NCBI GenBank assembly: GCA_937775295.1
Contig: CALKBZ010000005.1
Location: 87,871 to 151,870, forward strand
From: an uncultured Opitutales bacterium
GTDB taxonomy: Bacteria; Verrucomicrobiota; Verrucomicrobiia; Opitutales; Coraliomargaritaceae
DNA length: 64,000 nucleotides
Direction: 5' to 3'
Of this stretch, positions 9,788 through 17,846 are shown one piece after another. Below the pieces are notes generated by a model that was not told the origin of the DNA, ran no database searches, and saw only the letters and a program-made list of their open reading frames with translations. Within the stretch, counting starts at the first letter, position 1; each line of letters begins with the position of its first letter. Position numbers and translations under genes: made by a program.

Positions 9788-10235
9788 TCATTCAAAGAAT
9801 GCGCTTTTATGGAGGTGATTTATCGAAATGCAAGCTCTGGATTGGGAATTTAATCAATAGCATAGCTATTGGATCATGATTAACTAATTATATCTTGTGA
9901 TTAATTGGTGATAAGTATGCTATGGATATACTATTTATTGAAGACGGACGTGAGCTACTTGAGATCGGCGTCGTTCAGTTGGAGCAGCACATACTGTCTA
10001 TCCTGCCTCTAATCTTGTGGATGCTCATGCGATGATGGAAAAACCCTGCGATGTGGGTGCAATTGCTTGAGGCTCCGTCGGAGGAGCTAGGCAAGCCAGA
10101 GGCACCGAAGCGGAAGAAGTGCTCCGCTTGCTCTAGAAGTATACGACCTTATGATCGCGGCTTTTCGGGTCTTTTTTTACTGTCAGATCGTCAGTGCTTG
10201 TGGTCGCGCATGTTTTTGAGTCTGCTGAGTGAATT
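9788..10235. other. 448-base intergenic region, AT-rich then hairpin-rich
   Basis: The first half (to about 9950) is AT-rich without a gene and may hold the tRNA-Leu promoter on the minus strand. The second half contains two well-formed consecutive hairpins (10065-10096 and 10098-10134) and a T7 run at 10172-10178, annotated separately as a possible RNA. A 62-codon open frame at 10051-10239 overlaps these hairpins and lacks protein-like composition. Confidence 0.6.
10065..10178 (+). ncRNA. Possible structured RNA or leader upstream of the HTH-MBL gene
   Basis: Hairpin 1 has nested stems GCTTG/CAAGC and GCTCC/GGAGC (10065-10096). Hairpin 2 has AAGCGGA/TCCGCTT with an 8-nt loop and an outer AGAG/CTCT stem (10098-10134). 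After about 37 further bases comes CGGGTC followed by seven T, with only a weak GACC/GGTC stem before it. This could be a small RNA ending at the T-run or the 5' leader of the gene at 10236. I recognise no Rfam family. Confidence 0.3.
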
Positions 10236-11072
10236 ATGAGAATACGCATTGAAGACAATTTTGAAGACGTACTGATGAAAGCTGCCACTGGGCTGGGCTT
10301 GGGCAAGCAGGCACTTGCACAGAAGGCTGGCCTATCTGTGGCAGCTGTTGCGGCATTGCTGGACGCTGAATTAGATGAGGCCAGCTTACGTGCGGTCGCC
10401 CCAGTACTTGCTTTGGATGCGGACGCACTCGCTTCGATGGCAAATTGCGCGTGGCAACCTGAGCCAATTGAACTAGAAGGGCTACGTTGCTATAACACAC
10501 CCTTTCCTCTGAATGGCTACCCAGAGATGACGGTGAATAGTTATCTGGTGTGGAGTCCGCTAACAAAGGTGGCGGTGGCGTTTGATACGGGGGCAAATGT
10601 GGAGTCATTACTGGCCGATGTGGAAGCCCTAGGCTTAGATTTGCAGGCCCTAGTGGTCACACATGTGCATCGCGATCATATTGCCGCGTATGATGAGTTG
10701 TTGAGCCATATTGAAGGTGGCATTGCGTTTGCTCCTAAGCTCGAGCCATACGGTGAAGCGGACTTGCTTGAGCATGGTGATTGGATCGAGTTTGACGGAT
10801 TCGAGGTACAAGCACGGCAGACTAATGGCCATTCTGCGGGTGGCATGACTTATGTGATCGAAGGCCTTGGTGCGCCGATCGCGATCGTTGGAGACTCAAT
10901 TTTTTGCCTGTCTCAAGGGGGTGCTCCCGAGCACTACGCTCAATCGCTGGAGAACAATCGCGAGCAGATTCTGTCGCTCCCAGAGGCTACGATCCTATGC
11001 CCTGGCCATGGGCCTATGACCACTGTTGCTGGTGAACAGGCGCATAATCCGTTTTTTCCTGAGTTTAAATAG
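10236..11072 (+). CDS. MBL-fold metallo-hydrolase with N-terminal HTH-like domain
   Basis: A two-part protein of 278 aa. Residues 1-70 (ALAQKAGLSVAAVAALLDAELDEASLRAVAPVLALD) look like an XRE-type helix-turn-helix. Residues 80-278 are a metallo-beta-lactamase fold of the glyoxalase II-like type: HVHRDH at 143-148, His199 in TNGHSAGG, Asp220 in VGDSIF and His258 in CPGHGP supply the metal ligands. The enzyme is probably a dinuclear zinc or iron thioester or glutathione-type hydrolase, but the substrate is unknown. The HTH part could instead be a dimerisation module. It is a single gene and no Shine-Dalgarno sequence precedes the ATG. Confidence 0.85.
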   Translation: MRIRIEDNFEDVLMKAATGLGLGKQALAQKAGLSVAAVAALLDAELDEASLRAVAPVLALDADALASMANCAWQPEPIELEGLRCYNTPFPLNGYPEMTVNSYLVWSPLTKVAVAFDTGANVESLLADVEALGLDLQALVVTHVHRDHIAAYDELLSHIEGGIAFAPKLEPYGEADLLEHGDWIEFDGFEVQARQTNGHSAGGMTYVIEGLGAPIAIVGDSIFCLSQGGAPEHYAQSLENNREQILSLPEATILCPGHGPMTTVAGEQAHNPFFPEFK

Positions 11073-11294
11073 GGCTGCCTCAAAAAAGCTAATGAGGGTT
11101 ATTTTAATAAGTTTTCTAGAGCCATATTTTTCAGAAAGCCCAGAATCACCGCAGCATTGGCTTGAACGCACACCAATCACCGGTTAATCTATTAATGACT
11201 TTACTTAAATAGGTAATGTGGCACTCGTATAATTTCGTTTGCAATAAGATTTATTTTCGTTTTTATGTCATAATTATTTCATCTGGACTAAATT

Positions 11295-11978
11295 ATGAAT
11301 GACTCAAATCAACCTGCCGAGATCGACCACTCTTATAGTATTCTGGTGATTGAAGATCATCCGCTCATGCGTGAGGCGATCTCCAAATGGATCGATAGTG
11401 ATCCAGTTTTGAAGGTGTGCGGGCAAGCGGAAAACTCGGCGGCGGGCATGAAGGCGGTGGTTGAGCTCAAGCCCGATCTAGTGCTGTCTGATATAAGTAT
11501 GGAAGGACGCAGCGGCCTCGAATTACTCAAAGACTTAAAGGCGATCAATCCAGATCTTCCAGTGGTAATGCATTCAATGCACAATGAGTCGGTCTATGCC
11601 ATGCGCGCGATGCGTGCTGGCGCGCGCGGATATGTGATGAAAAACGCCGGTGGTGCTGAGGTCGTCAATGCGATCAAAGAAGTTTTGGCGGGTGGATCTG
11701 CTTTCAGTCGTGTGGTGAGCAATCAAGTGCTGGATGAGCTTGCCGGAAGGGCACGTGGTCATCAGTCTCCAATTGCTATACTTACTGACCGCGAGTTCGA
11801 GATCCTAGAATTATATGGACATGGTAAGACGTCTGGTGAGATCGCCCAGCAACTGAATGTCAGCCCCAAGACAGTCGGTGCGCATCGCTACAACATCTGC
11901 TGTAAGCTCGAGCTCCATTCGACTTCCGAACTGATCTGCTACGCGGCTAAATCTGTTAGTCAAGGCGGCGATATTTGA
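11295..11978 (+). CDS. NarL/LuxR-family response regulator
   Basis: A DNA-binding response regulator. The receiver domain (about 15-130) has the acidic pocket IEDH and phospho-acceptor Asp66 in VLSDISMEG, then the switch Ser/Thr and Lys in HSM and VMKN. The LuxR-type HTH (about 155-215) begins LTDREFEILELYGHGKTSGEIAQQLNVSPKTVGAHRYNICCKL. No histidine kinase gene is adjacent, so it is an orphan here. Two unknown genes in the same direction follow after 229 bases and may be its targets or partners. Confidence 0.94.
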   Translation: MNDSNQPAEIDHSYSILVIEDHPLMREAISKWIDSDPVLKVCGQAENSAAGMKAVVELKPDLVLSDISMEGRSGLELLKDLKAINPDLPVVMHSMHNESVYAMRAMRAGARGYVMKNAGGAEVVNAIKEVLAGGSAFSRVVSNQVLDELAGRARGHQSPIAILTDREFEILELYGHGKTSGEIAQQLNVSPKTVGAHRYNICCKLELHSTSELICYAAKSVSQGGDI

Positions 11979-12207
11979 ACCTCTTAGCAGTTCTTTTCGA
12001 GGCTGGAACGCGCCCGATAATATTCCATTTCTTAGCTTGTCGAGTTTTAGGGCCGTGCAGATGTGATGTATTTCTGAGAATGGTTTTTTGTATTTAGTCG
12101 TGTTTAAGTGATTTGCCTAGGTGGGTAGTTTAAGTGACATGTTACGAAAGGGTATTAGCCTAATTGTAATTCGTTAGATATTTGTGTATTATCCGCGCTC
12201 CAAAAAA

Positions 12208-12732
12208 ATGATTAAACGTAATTATGGAGTGATGGAATATAACAATGACGTATCAAAAGTGACTGTAGTGTCCGTATTTTTGGCCTATGATAGTGTTGAA
12301 AATGCACGCAGGATGAAGCTAATATTTGATCATGCGTGCAAAGAGGAAAGTGGTCAGTTGATGTTTGATTTACGCCTGTGGCGTCTGGACATTCTTCAGT
12401 GTACGGAGTGTTGGGATCAAGCTCTAGCAGATTTAGCGGATGCTGATTTGTTCAGCATGTCTTTCAATCGTGAAAGTGCGTCGATGTTCTCAATGGAATT
12501 AACCTGTTTGGTCGAGGAGTGGTTCAACCGTGAGGGGAAAAATAACTCGGTTCTGCTGGTCAGCCCTGACGGCGCGTGTGGGCACAGTGAGTTCGTCGCT
12601 GTACTTCAGGACTTGGGGCAACGGTGTGATTTGGACTTTAGCTCTTCGAGTGATCATTCCGACCAATTGCACGAATACTTTCTTTACCCCGTCGTACCAT
12701 CAATCAACCCCAGCTCTAATTTGCTCTGCTAA
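12208..12732 (+). CDS. Hypothetical protein in a two-gene unit
   Basis: Not recognised. It has 174 aa from the ATG at 12208; a GTG at 12184 would add 8 residues and an ATG at 12232 would remove 8. There is no signal peptide or membrane segment. The composition is mixed alpha/beta with several Cys and Trp. The central strand-like segment VTVVSVFLAYDSVENARRM and the later NSVLLVSPDG with an aspartate could suggest a degenerate receiver-like (Rossmann-type) fold, but that is speculative. Its stop is followed immediately by the next gene's ATG, which indicates translational coupling. Confidence 0.65.
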   Translation: MIKRNYGVMEYNNDVSKVTVVSVFLAYDSVENARRMKLIFDHACKEESGQLMFDLRLWRLDILQCTECWDQALADLADADLFSMSFNRESASMFSMELTCLVEEWFNREGKNNSVLLVSPDGACGHSEFVAVLQDLGQRCDLDFSSSSDHSDQLHEYFLYPVVPSINPSSNLLC

Positions 12733-13158
12733 ATGAAAACCAATAAAATAACACCACTATTTGTGAATAACTTAATCGCAGACGATGATCCGCTTCAAGC
12801 AACTTGGTCGACTAGTCAGGTTCAATCCGGTGTGCCTGTACCGACGGTTGGAAATCTCAAAAAGCGTATTAAAAAAATATTGGTAGCGCTGCTCAAAGAA
12901 ACGTGGCTTCCGATTGCTTTGCGCGGTCACATGGCCAAGAAAGTGGCTGATTTAGAGGAAATACTTAAATGCCAGAATCTAAGTAATTTATCGATGCTGA
13001 CGAATGAAGTCTCCTCCATCTCCTTAATGCTGGCAATGTATGGCAATACTCATTCGGATTCTGAACTCATCACGCAGATGAGAATGCTGGATCAAGAGCT
13101 GAATCCATCTGGATATTTGAGAATTGCCAGTGATCAAAGGTGCGTCGCATCGCACTGA
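12733..13158 (+). CDS. Hypothetical protein, coupled to the preceding gene
   Basis: Not recognised; 141 aa. The ATG follows the preceding stop with no spacer. The middle is basic (LKKRIKKILVALLKETWLPIALRGHMAKKVADLEEIL) and predicted helical, followed by another helix rich in Leu, Ser and Met. It has no signal peptide. A partner of the 174-aa protein is the likeliest role from the coupling alone. The region is more AT-rich than the synthetase genes, which fits an accessory locus. Confidence 0.6.
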   Translation: MKTNKITPLFVNNLIADDDPLQATWSTSQVQSGVPVPTVGNLKKRIKKILVALLKETWLPIALRGHMAKKVADLEEILKCQNLSNLSMLTNEVSSISLMLAMYGNTHSDSELITQMRMLDQELNPSGYLRIASDQRCVASH

Positions 13159-13227
13159 CTCGACAGCAAATCCTGCGATTAAATCCAGTTAAGCAGAATT
13201 CGAGCAAACTCGCTGCTGCCGGATTAC

Positions 13228-14121
13228 CTAGCGGATCGTAAGCGGAATGACCAGTTCGGGTAGGTTACTTGCGTTGATGAACAGGTGCCCTTGGCCGACT
13301 CTGTCGCCTTCGATGGTGGCGCTGACTGTGCGGGCACCTTCGGGTATGAGTACCTCCGGCATAATTATGCTGCCGGGGATGTCGGTGGTGACATTAATAT
13401 ACAGGCCTCCGTCGGGGGCAGGATAATCGAGTGCAAAAGCGAGTGCTTGGCGTTGTCCTGGCTTTAGGCTGAGCTGATTTGGTAAAACGCTGAGTGGGCT
13501 AGCTGGGTCGATGCGCAGGTAGCCTGCGGTCTGTGCGCGTGTGGTGCTGCGCACTTCAATGCTGTAGCCGAAATCTGGCTTTACCTCTGGTACGAAGAAT
13601 TGCAGTTTCGTGGGAGAGGTGAAGACGGTTTCGGCGGGCGTCTGGTCAACAAAAACGATGTCCTGATCTGTAAAGCCTTGGCCATTAATCGAGACTCGAG
13701 TGCCCACAGCTGCTCGTATGGTATCAATTTTCAATGTGATCTGACTGGGCAGCTGAACTTGGTAAAGATCGGAAATGATCTGTGTAGAGACGGCTGCTTC
13801 GTCTTCTTTTTGTGTGACGAATTTGAGCACGTAGTAAAAGCGGGTGAGCTCCTTTTCGGCCGGCGCTTGGTAGTCGTATTCAAAGAGGTGTGGCGCAGTT
13901 GTGGTAGCTGTCATTGCGCGCTGTTCGCCGTCGATCACAACGAAGGCTGCCAAGCTGCTCAGCACAACGGTCTTTTTCTTGACCTGCGCTTGAGCGCTCA
14001 AGGTATAGTTGCCTGTCGGGGAGGCGGGCGCGATGGCTGGCGTCGTATTGATCATTTTGACACCACAACCAGTGAGGCAGAATGAGAGGATGAGGAAAGA
14101 GGAGAGGGAAATGGCTTTCAT
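13228..14121 (-). CDS. Putative lipoprotein with IPT/TIG-like domain
   Basis: Probably a surface or periplasmic lipoprotein of unknown role. The ATG at 14121 opens a signal peptide (MKAISLSSFLILSFCLTGCG) with lipobox LTGC; upstream extension lacks signal character. After a beta-rich N-terminal region comes an IPT/TIG-like module: ITLKIDTIRAAVGTRVSINGQGF, then FVDQTPAETVFTSPTKLQFFVP. A final domain with LPNQLSLKPGQRQALAFALDYPAP and LFINASNLPELVIPLTIR resembles a bacterial Ig-like repeat. Total 297 aa. It diverges from hemW with about 57 bases between starts. Confidence 0.75.
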   Translation of the reverse strand: MKAISLSSFLILSFCLTGCGVKMINTTPAIAPASPTGNYTLSAQAQVKKKTVVLSSLAAFVVIDGEQRAMTATTTAPHLFEYDYQAPAEKELTRFYYVLKFVTQKEDEAAVSTQIISDLYQVQLPSQITLKIDTIRAAVGTRVSINGQGFTDQDIVFVDQTPAETVFTSPTKLQFFVPEVKPDFGYSIEVRSTTRAQTAGYLRIDPASPLSVLPNQLSLKPGQRQALAFALDYPAPDGGLYINVTTDIPGSIIMPEVLIPEGARTVSATIEGDRVGQGHLFINASNLPELVIPLTIR

Positions 14122-14178
14122 AAATCTGGTGAGAAGGTATGCCTCCTCACTATGCACCTGCAAGACAAAGAGCTGAAA

Positions 14179-15327
14179 ATGATCGATCATCCCGTGAAAA
14201 CCGAACTGGGTCTCTACTGTCATGTCCCGTTTTGTGCGTCGACCTGCGACTTCTGTGCTTTTTATCAGGAGAAGCCACGCCGCGGGGACTTGGATCGCTA
14301 TCTCAGTGCGATGGATGCCGAGTTTGCCCTGATTTCTGATGATCGCACAGTGGATACTGTTTTCTGGGGTGGTGGCACGCCGGGGCTGTTGTCGGCAAAA
14401 GACCTAGAGCGCCTCGGGCGGTCGATGCTGGAATGTCTGGGCAATGCACCTGCGGAGTGGACGATCGAAATGGCCCCTTCGACTGTCAAGGCGGATAAGC
14501 TCGCCGTGTTGCGCGATCTCGGAGTCACGCGTATCTCGATGGGGGTGCAAAGCTTTGATGAGAAACTGCTGGAATCGCTCGGGCGGCTACATCGTCCGAA
14601 TCAAATCTATAAGGCTTGGGAGTTAGTCCAAGCCGCTGGCTTCCCGCAGACGAATCTTGATCTGATGTTTGCCATCCCCAACCAATCCATGGAGCAATGG
14701 GAAGCGGCGATTCGCGAAGCAGCTAGACTGGGGCCGACGCATCTCTCGACCTATTGTCTAACTTTTGAGGAAGACACCGCCCTCTATGTGAAGCTCTCCG
14801 AAGGGAAGCTGAAGATCGATGAAGAGCGTGAACTATTATTCTATGAGCGCGGCTGGGAACTACTCGCTGAGTTGGGATACGCTCAATACGAGATTTCAAA
14901 TTTTTCCAGAGGCGGTGAATGTATTCATAATGTAAATACTTGGCGCATGACGGAGTGGATCGGTTGTGGCCCTTCGGCAGCGAGTCAGTACCAAGGAGAG
15001 CGCTATCAGCGTCCGTCAAATTTGAACGAGTGGGCCACTGCGATGGAGTCGAGGCAGCCGCCTAAGACCGAGATGGTGTCGCTCGATGACAGTATTTTGA
15101 TGGCAGACGCGATTATTTTTGGGCTGCGCATGAATGCTGGAATTGATTTGGCTGACATCGCGCTGCGTTTCCCCGCGCCAAGAGTGATGGCTATGTTAGA
15201 GCCATTGTTAGCACGTTTTGAGGCTGAGGCGCTATTGATTCGAGATGGAGCGCATGCACGTTTAACGCACAAGGGGCGTCTCGTCTGCGACGCGATCGGC
15301 AGCGCGGTGCTTGAAGCGGTGGTCTAA
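14179..15327 (+). CDS. hemW: HemW-type radical SAM protein (coproporphyrinogen III oxidase-like)
   Basis: Radical SAM enzyme of the HemW family, linked to heme insertion rather than proven coproporphyrinogen oxidation. The [4Fe-4S] motif is CASTCDFC (CxxxCxxC) within LGLYCHVPFCASTCDFCAFYQ, followed by FWGGGTPGLLS and the C-terminal HemN-C type domain. The Cys found between Cx3Cx2C and the next residue in HemN proper is a Phe-Ala here, as in HemW. The ATG at 14179 matches homologue starts; the one at 14152 would add nine residues. 382 aa. It converges with rpoN. Confidence 0.9.
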   Translation: MIDHPVKTELGLYCHVPFCASTCDFCAFYQEKPRRGDLDRYLSAMDAEFALISDDRTVDTVFWGGGTPGLLSAKDLERLGRSMLECLGNAPAEWTIEMAPSTVKADKLAVLRDLGVTRISMGVQSFDEKLLESLGRLHRPNQIYKAWELVQAAGFPQTNLDLMFAIPNQSMEQWEAAIREAARLGPTHLSTYCLTFEEDTALYVKLSEGKLKIDEERELLFYERGWELLAELGYAQYEISNFSRGGECIHNVNTWRMTEWIGCGPSAASQYQGERYQRPSNLNEWATAMESRQPPKTEMVSLDDSILMADAIIFGLRMNAGIDLADIALRFPAPRVMAMLEPLLARFEAEALLIRDGAHARLTHKGRLVCDAIGSAVLEAVV

Positions 15328-15379
15328 GGGAGCTGCTAGATCCTGGCGAAAAGTCAGTCTCTGCAAATAATTGTAGCAA

Positions 15380-15424
15380 GCGGGTTGATCCCGCGATTTC
15401 TCAAGGAGGGGCGAGCCTCGCCTC
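15380..15424. other. Hairpins between convergent hemW and rpoN
   Basis: Two GC-rich hairpins lie between the convergent genes: GCGGG-TTGAT-CCCGC (15380-15394), and an arm pair GGCGAG/CTCGCC around 15406-15424. Neither has a clear T-run, so termination is possible but not shown. Confidence 0.35.
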
Positions 15425-15435
15425 GTCTGCAGAAC

Positions 15436-16884
15436 TTATTCGTATCTTCGTCTCAAGTTGGTCGGTAGAATGCCGAGCTCTTCGCGGTATTTGGCCACGG
15501 TGCGGCGGGCGATCTTGATCTTCTTTTCGGTTAAGATGTTAACGATACCTTGGTCGCTATAGGGCTTGGCGGGTTTTTCCTCTTCTATGATATGGCTAAT
15601 CATATCTTTGATCGATTTATTGGATACTGATTCGCCGCTGCCCGCTTTATAGCCTGGCGTAAAGAAATATTTGAATGCGAAAACGCCATGTGGGGTGCGA
15701 ATGTATTTATTAGCGATGGCGCGGCTAACGGTGGTCTCGTGTACGCCTACTATTTGCGCAATGGTATTCATTGTCAGTGGGCGTAGTTTGGAGACGCCTG
15801 CTGCGAAGAAATCAATTTGAAATTTGAGGATTTCAAGTGTGATGCGCTCGATGGTTTGTTGGCGCTGTTGGATCGAGTTGATCAGGAATTTACCTGAACG
15901 CATGCGCTCGATCATAAACTCTTTCTCCTTTTGGTTCAGGTTCCCTTTTGCCAGCATGTCCTTGTAAGTGCTGCTGATGCGTAGGCGAGGGATGTAGTCG
16001 TTGTTCAGCGTGATTTGCCATTCGCCATATTCATCTTTGAATACAGTGGCATCGGGTTCGATGACTGCGTTTGAGTCTGGGCTGAAGCGTTTGCCTGGCG
16101 AAGGTTCAAGCGTCGCGATCGCTTCAATGGCATCTTGGATGTTCTCAGTGCTCGTATCTAGCTTGCGCCCGAGCTCAGGGATGCGGCGGCGGATGAGGAG
16201 TTGAAAGTGGTCGCGGAGGATTTGGGCTGCGATGGTCTTGCCTTGCCCGCGTAGCTCCAGCTGCGTAACGAGGCAGTCTTGTGTGTCTTTAGTGCCGATT
16301 CCAGGTGGATCGAAGGTCTTTAGCATTTCGCTGGCCTTGCTGACTGAGCTGTAGGGGATACGGCTAGTGAGAGCTATGTTGGAAACGGTCTCAGTGAGGA
16401 AGCCATTATCGTCAATACTACCAATGAGGTAGAGTAGGGCTTCGCGCTCTTGATTGGAGCATTCGGTAAGTTCGGCTTGTTCGATGAGATGCTGCTGTAG
16501 TGAGACGCTCGTAGTGAGTGAATTCATAAAGTGCTCGCGGCGCTCATCATCCTCGGAGGTGTGGCTCTGTCCGGTGTTCTCTAGAGCGTAGTGGTCACGC
16601 ATATCTTCGCTCATGCGTTCTAGGGCGCTGAAGTCCTCGGGGTTGAACTCGGTTTCTTCGTCTTGTTCGAGTTGGTTGGCGTTAGGCTCTTCGCGCTGTT
16701 CTTCGACGCTGATGCTATCAAACGCCAGTTCTTCGAGCAGTGGATTCGCTTGGAGCTCTTCAAGGATCGAGGTGCGTAGTTCCACCGCTGGCGCCTGGAG
16801 AATCTTGAGGGAGTTCCGTAGCTGAGGTGCTAGTACGAGCGTCTGCGTCTGCTTCTGAGCTTGCTGGAATCCTTGTGAGCTCAT
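15436..16884 (-). CDS. rpoN: RNA polymerase sigma-54 factor
   Basis: Alternative sigma factor that needs AAA+ activators. The N-terminal Gln/Leu-rich activator-interacting region ([39 protein letters not shown]) is intact. An acidic linker, the core-binding domain and the HTH ([38 protein letters not shown]) follow. The C-terminal RpoN box reads [16 protein letters not shown]. 482 aa is normal. A small unknown gene ends 23 bases upstream and may be cotranscribed. I found no convincing -24/-12 promoter (GG/GC) in the intergenic regions I inspected. Confidence 0.97.
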   Translation of the reverse strand: MSSQGFQQAQKQTQTLVLAPQLRNSLKILQAPAVELRTSILEELQANPLLEELAFDSISVEEQREEPNANQLEQDEETEFNPEDFSALERMSEDMRDHYALENTGQSHTSEDDERREHFMNSLTTSVSLQQHLIEQAELTECSNQEREALLYLIGSIDDNGFLTETVSNIALTSRIPYSSVSKASEMLKTFDPPGIGTKDTQDCLVTQLELRGQGKTIAAQILRDHFQLLIRRRIPELGRKLDTSTENIQDAIEAIATLEPSPGKRFSPDSNAVIEPDATVFKDEYGEWQITLNNDYIPRLRISSTYKDMLAKGNLNQKEKEFMIERMRSGKFLINSIQQRQQTIERITLEILKFQIDFFAAGVSKLRPLTMNTIAQIVGVHETTVSRAIANKYIRTPHGVFAFKYFFTPGYKAGSGESVSNKSIKDMISHIIEEEKPAKPYSDQGIVNILTEKKIKIARRTVAKYREELGILPTNLRRRYE

Positions 16885-16907
16885 GATATTTTGCCGAGGT
16901 TGTGGGC

Positions 16908-17318
16908 TTAGGCCCCTTGGTTTTGTTCGAGGCCTAGTGTCTCGCTTGATGCCCAGTGCTTTGCTGCGCTGCTGCTGCTGCTGTTGTTGCCAAATAAGTT
17001 TTTGATGTAGCTAGCTAGCTTTTTATTGGTTGGTCCGTAGCATTTGCCGTCGAGGCGTGTATCGAGATGAGGGCGTATTTTGGTGCAGCGGGGAATCGCC
17101 AAATTAAAAATGTTGTGACGAGTGGTTTCGCTGGTGAACTTGTTGCGAAATTCTACAAATTTGGAGTAAAAATCACAGATTAGTTTGATCGCCATGCGTT
17201 TACTAAAATGCCCCGCGGGCATTTGCTTAGCTTCATGTACAATGCTCATATCGCCTTCGGTGGTCGTATGCGCGAGTCCGATATTCAGTTGATTGAGAGT
17301 GTGTTTGAGCTTCAGCAC
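16908..17318 (-). CDS. Hypothetical protein upstream of rpoN
   Basis: Not recognised; 136 aa with a GTG start at 17318. The central part ([40 protein letters not shown]) is basic and helical, without signal peptide. The C-terminus has a Ser-run encoded by a CTG/GTT trinucleotide tract (about 16966-16990), which can vary by slippage. It lies 23 bases before rpoN in the same direction. A real gene seems likelier than not, given the frame length and protein-like composition. Confidence 0.5.
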   Translation of the reverse strand: MLKLKHTLNQLNIGLAHTTTEGDMSIVHEAKQMPAGHFSKRMAIKLICDFYSKFVEFRNKFTSETTRHNIFNLAIPRCTKIRPHLDTRLDGKCYGPTNKKLASYIKNLFGNNSSSSSAAKHWASSETLGLEQNQGA

Positions 17319-17448
17319 ATGCTAGATAAAATGCTGAATTTAAATTTTTTCAAGTAAAATTATCAATCTAGCACGAAAAATGCTCATCTGACTGGTTCTG
17401 TGGGAGGTGTAGGTTGACAGTAGCGCCGAAGCGTATTTGTTGTAGTGC

Positions 17449-17766
17449 ATGATCACATTGACAGACAGTGCCGTGGCACAAATCCAACAGTTGCAGGCCG
17501 AGAAGGCTATTGAGGGGCAGAAACTCCGTATCATGGTCGAGGCGGGCGGATGCTCGGGCTTCGAATATGGTATGTCTTTTGACGATAAGAAGGATGACGA
17601 TCAATTGTTTGAAAACAACGGTGTTGAATTCCTAGTTGATGAGACGAGTCTAGGATACCTCGAGGACAGCGTCGTCGATTTCGACGATGGCCTGACGGGA
17701 AAAGGCTTTGAAGTACGCAACCCGAATGCCAGCAGCACTTGTGGCTGTGGCCGTTCATTTAATTAG
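17449..17766 (+). CDS. HesB/IscA-family iron-sulfur carrier
   Basis: A-type Fe-S carrier that delivers clusters to apoproteins. The 105 aa contain the three conserved cysteines: one in VEAGGCSGFEYG and two in the C-terminal TCGCGRSF. Length and spacing are typical of ErpA/IscA/SufA; which of these it is cannot be told because no other isc or suf gene is nearby. The ATG at 17449 begins MITLTDSAVAQI as in homologues. An inverted repeat (TGCTAGAT at 17320-17327, ATCTAGCA at 17366-17373) lies upstream. Confidence 0.94.
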   Translation: MITLTDSAVAQIQQLQAEKAIEGQKLRIMVEAGGCSGFEYGMSFDDKKDDDQLFENNGVEFLVDETSLGYLEDSVVDFDDGLTGKGFEVRNPNASSTCGCGRSFN

Positions 17767-17846
17767 TGCGATAGTTGGGTGCTGGCGTTTCAGTTTGTTG
17801 CAACGGGCAGACGGAGATGTCTGTGGCACAGTTTGTATCTGCCCTT

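Noticed and set aside
10051..10239. 62-codon plus-strand open frame before the HTH-MBL gene
   Set aside because: It overlaps the hairpins at 10065-10134, and its C-terminal half is not protein-like.
11218..11250. TGGCAC sequence considered as a sigma-54 promoter before the response regulator
   Set aside because: The TGGCAC half is present but no TTGC with the GC dinucleotide follows at the required 5-base spacing.
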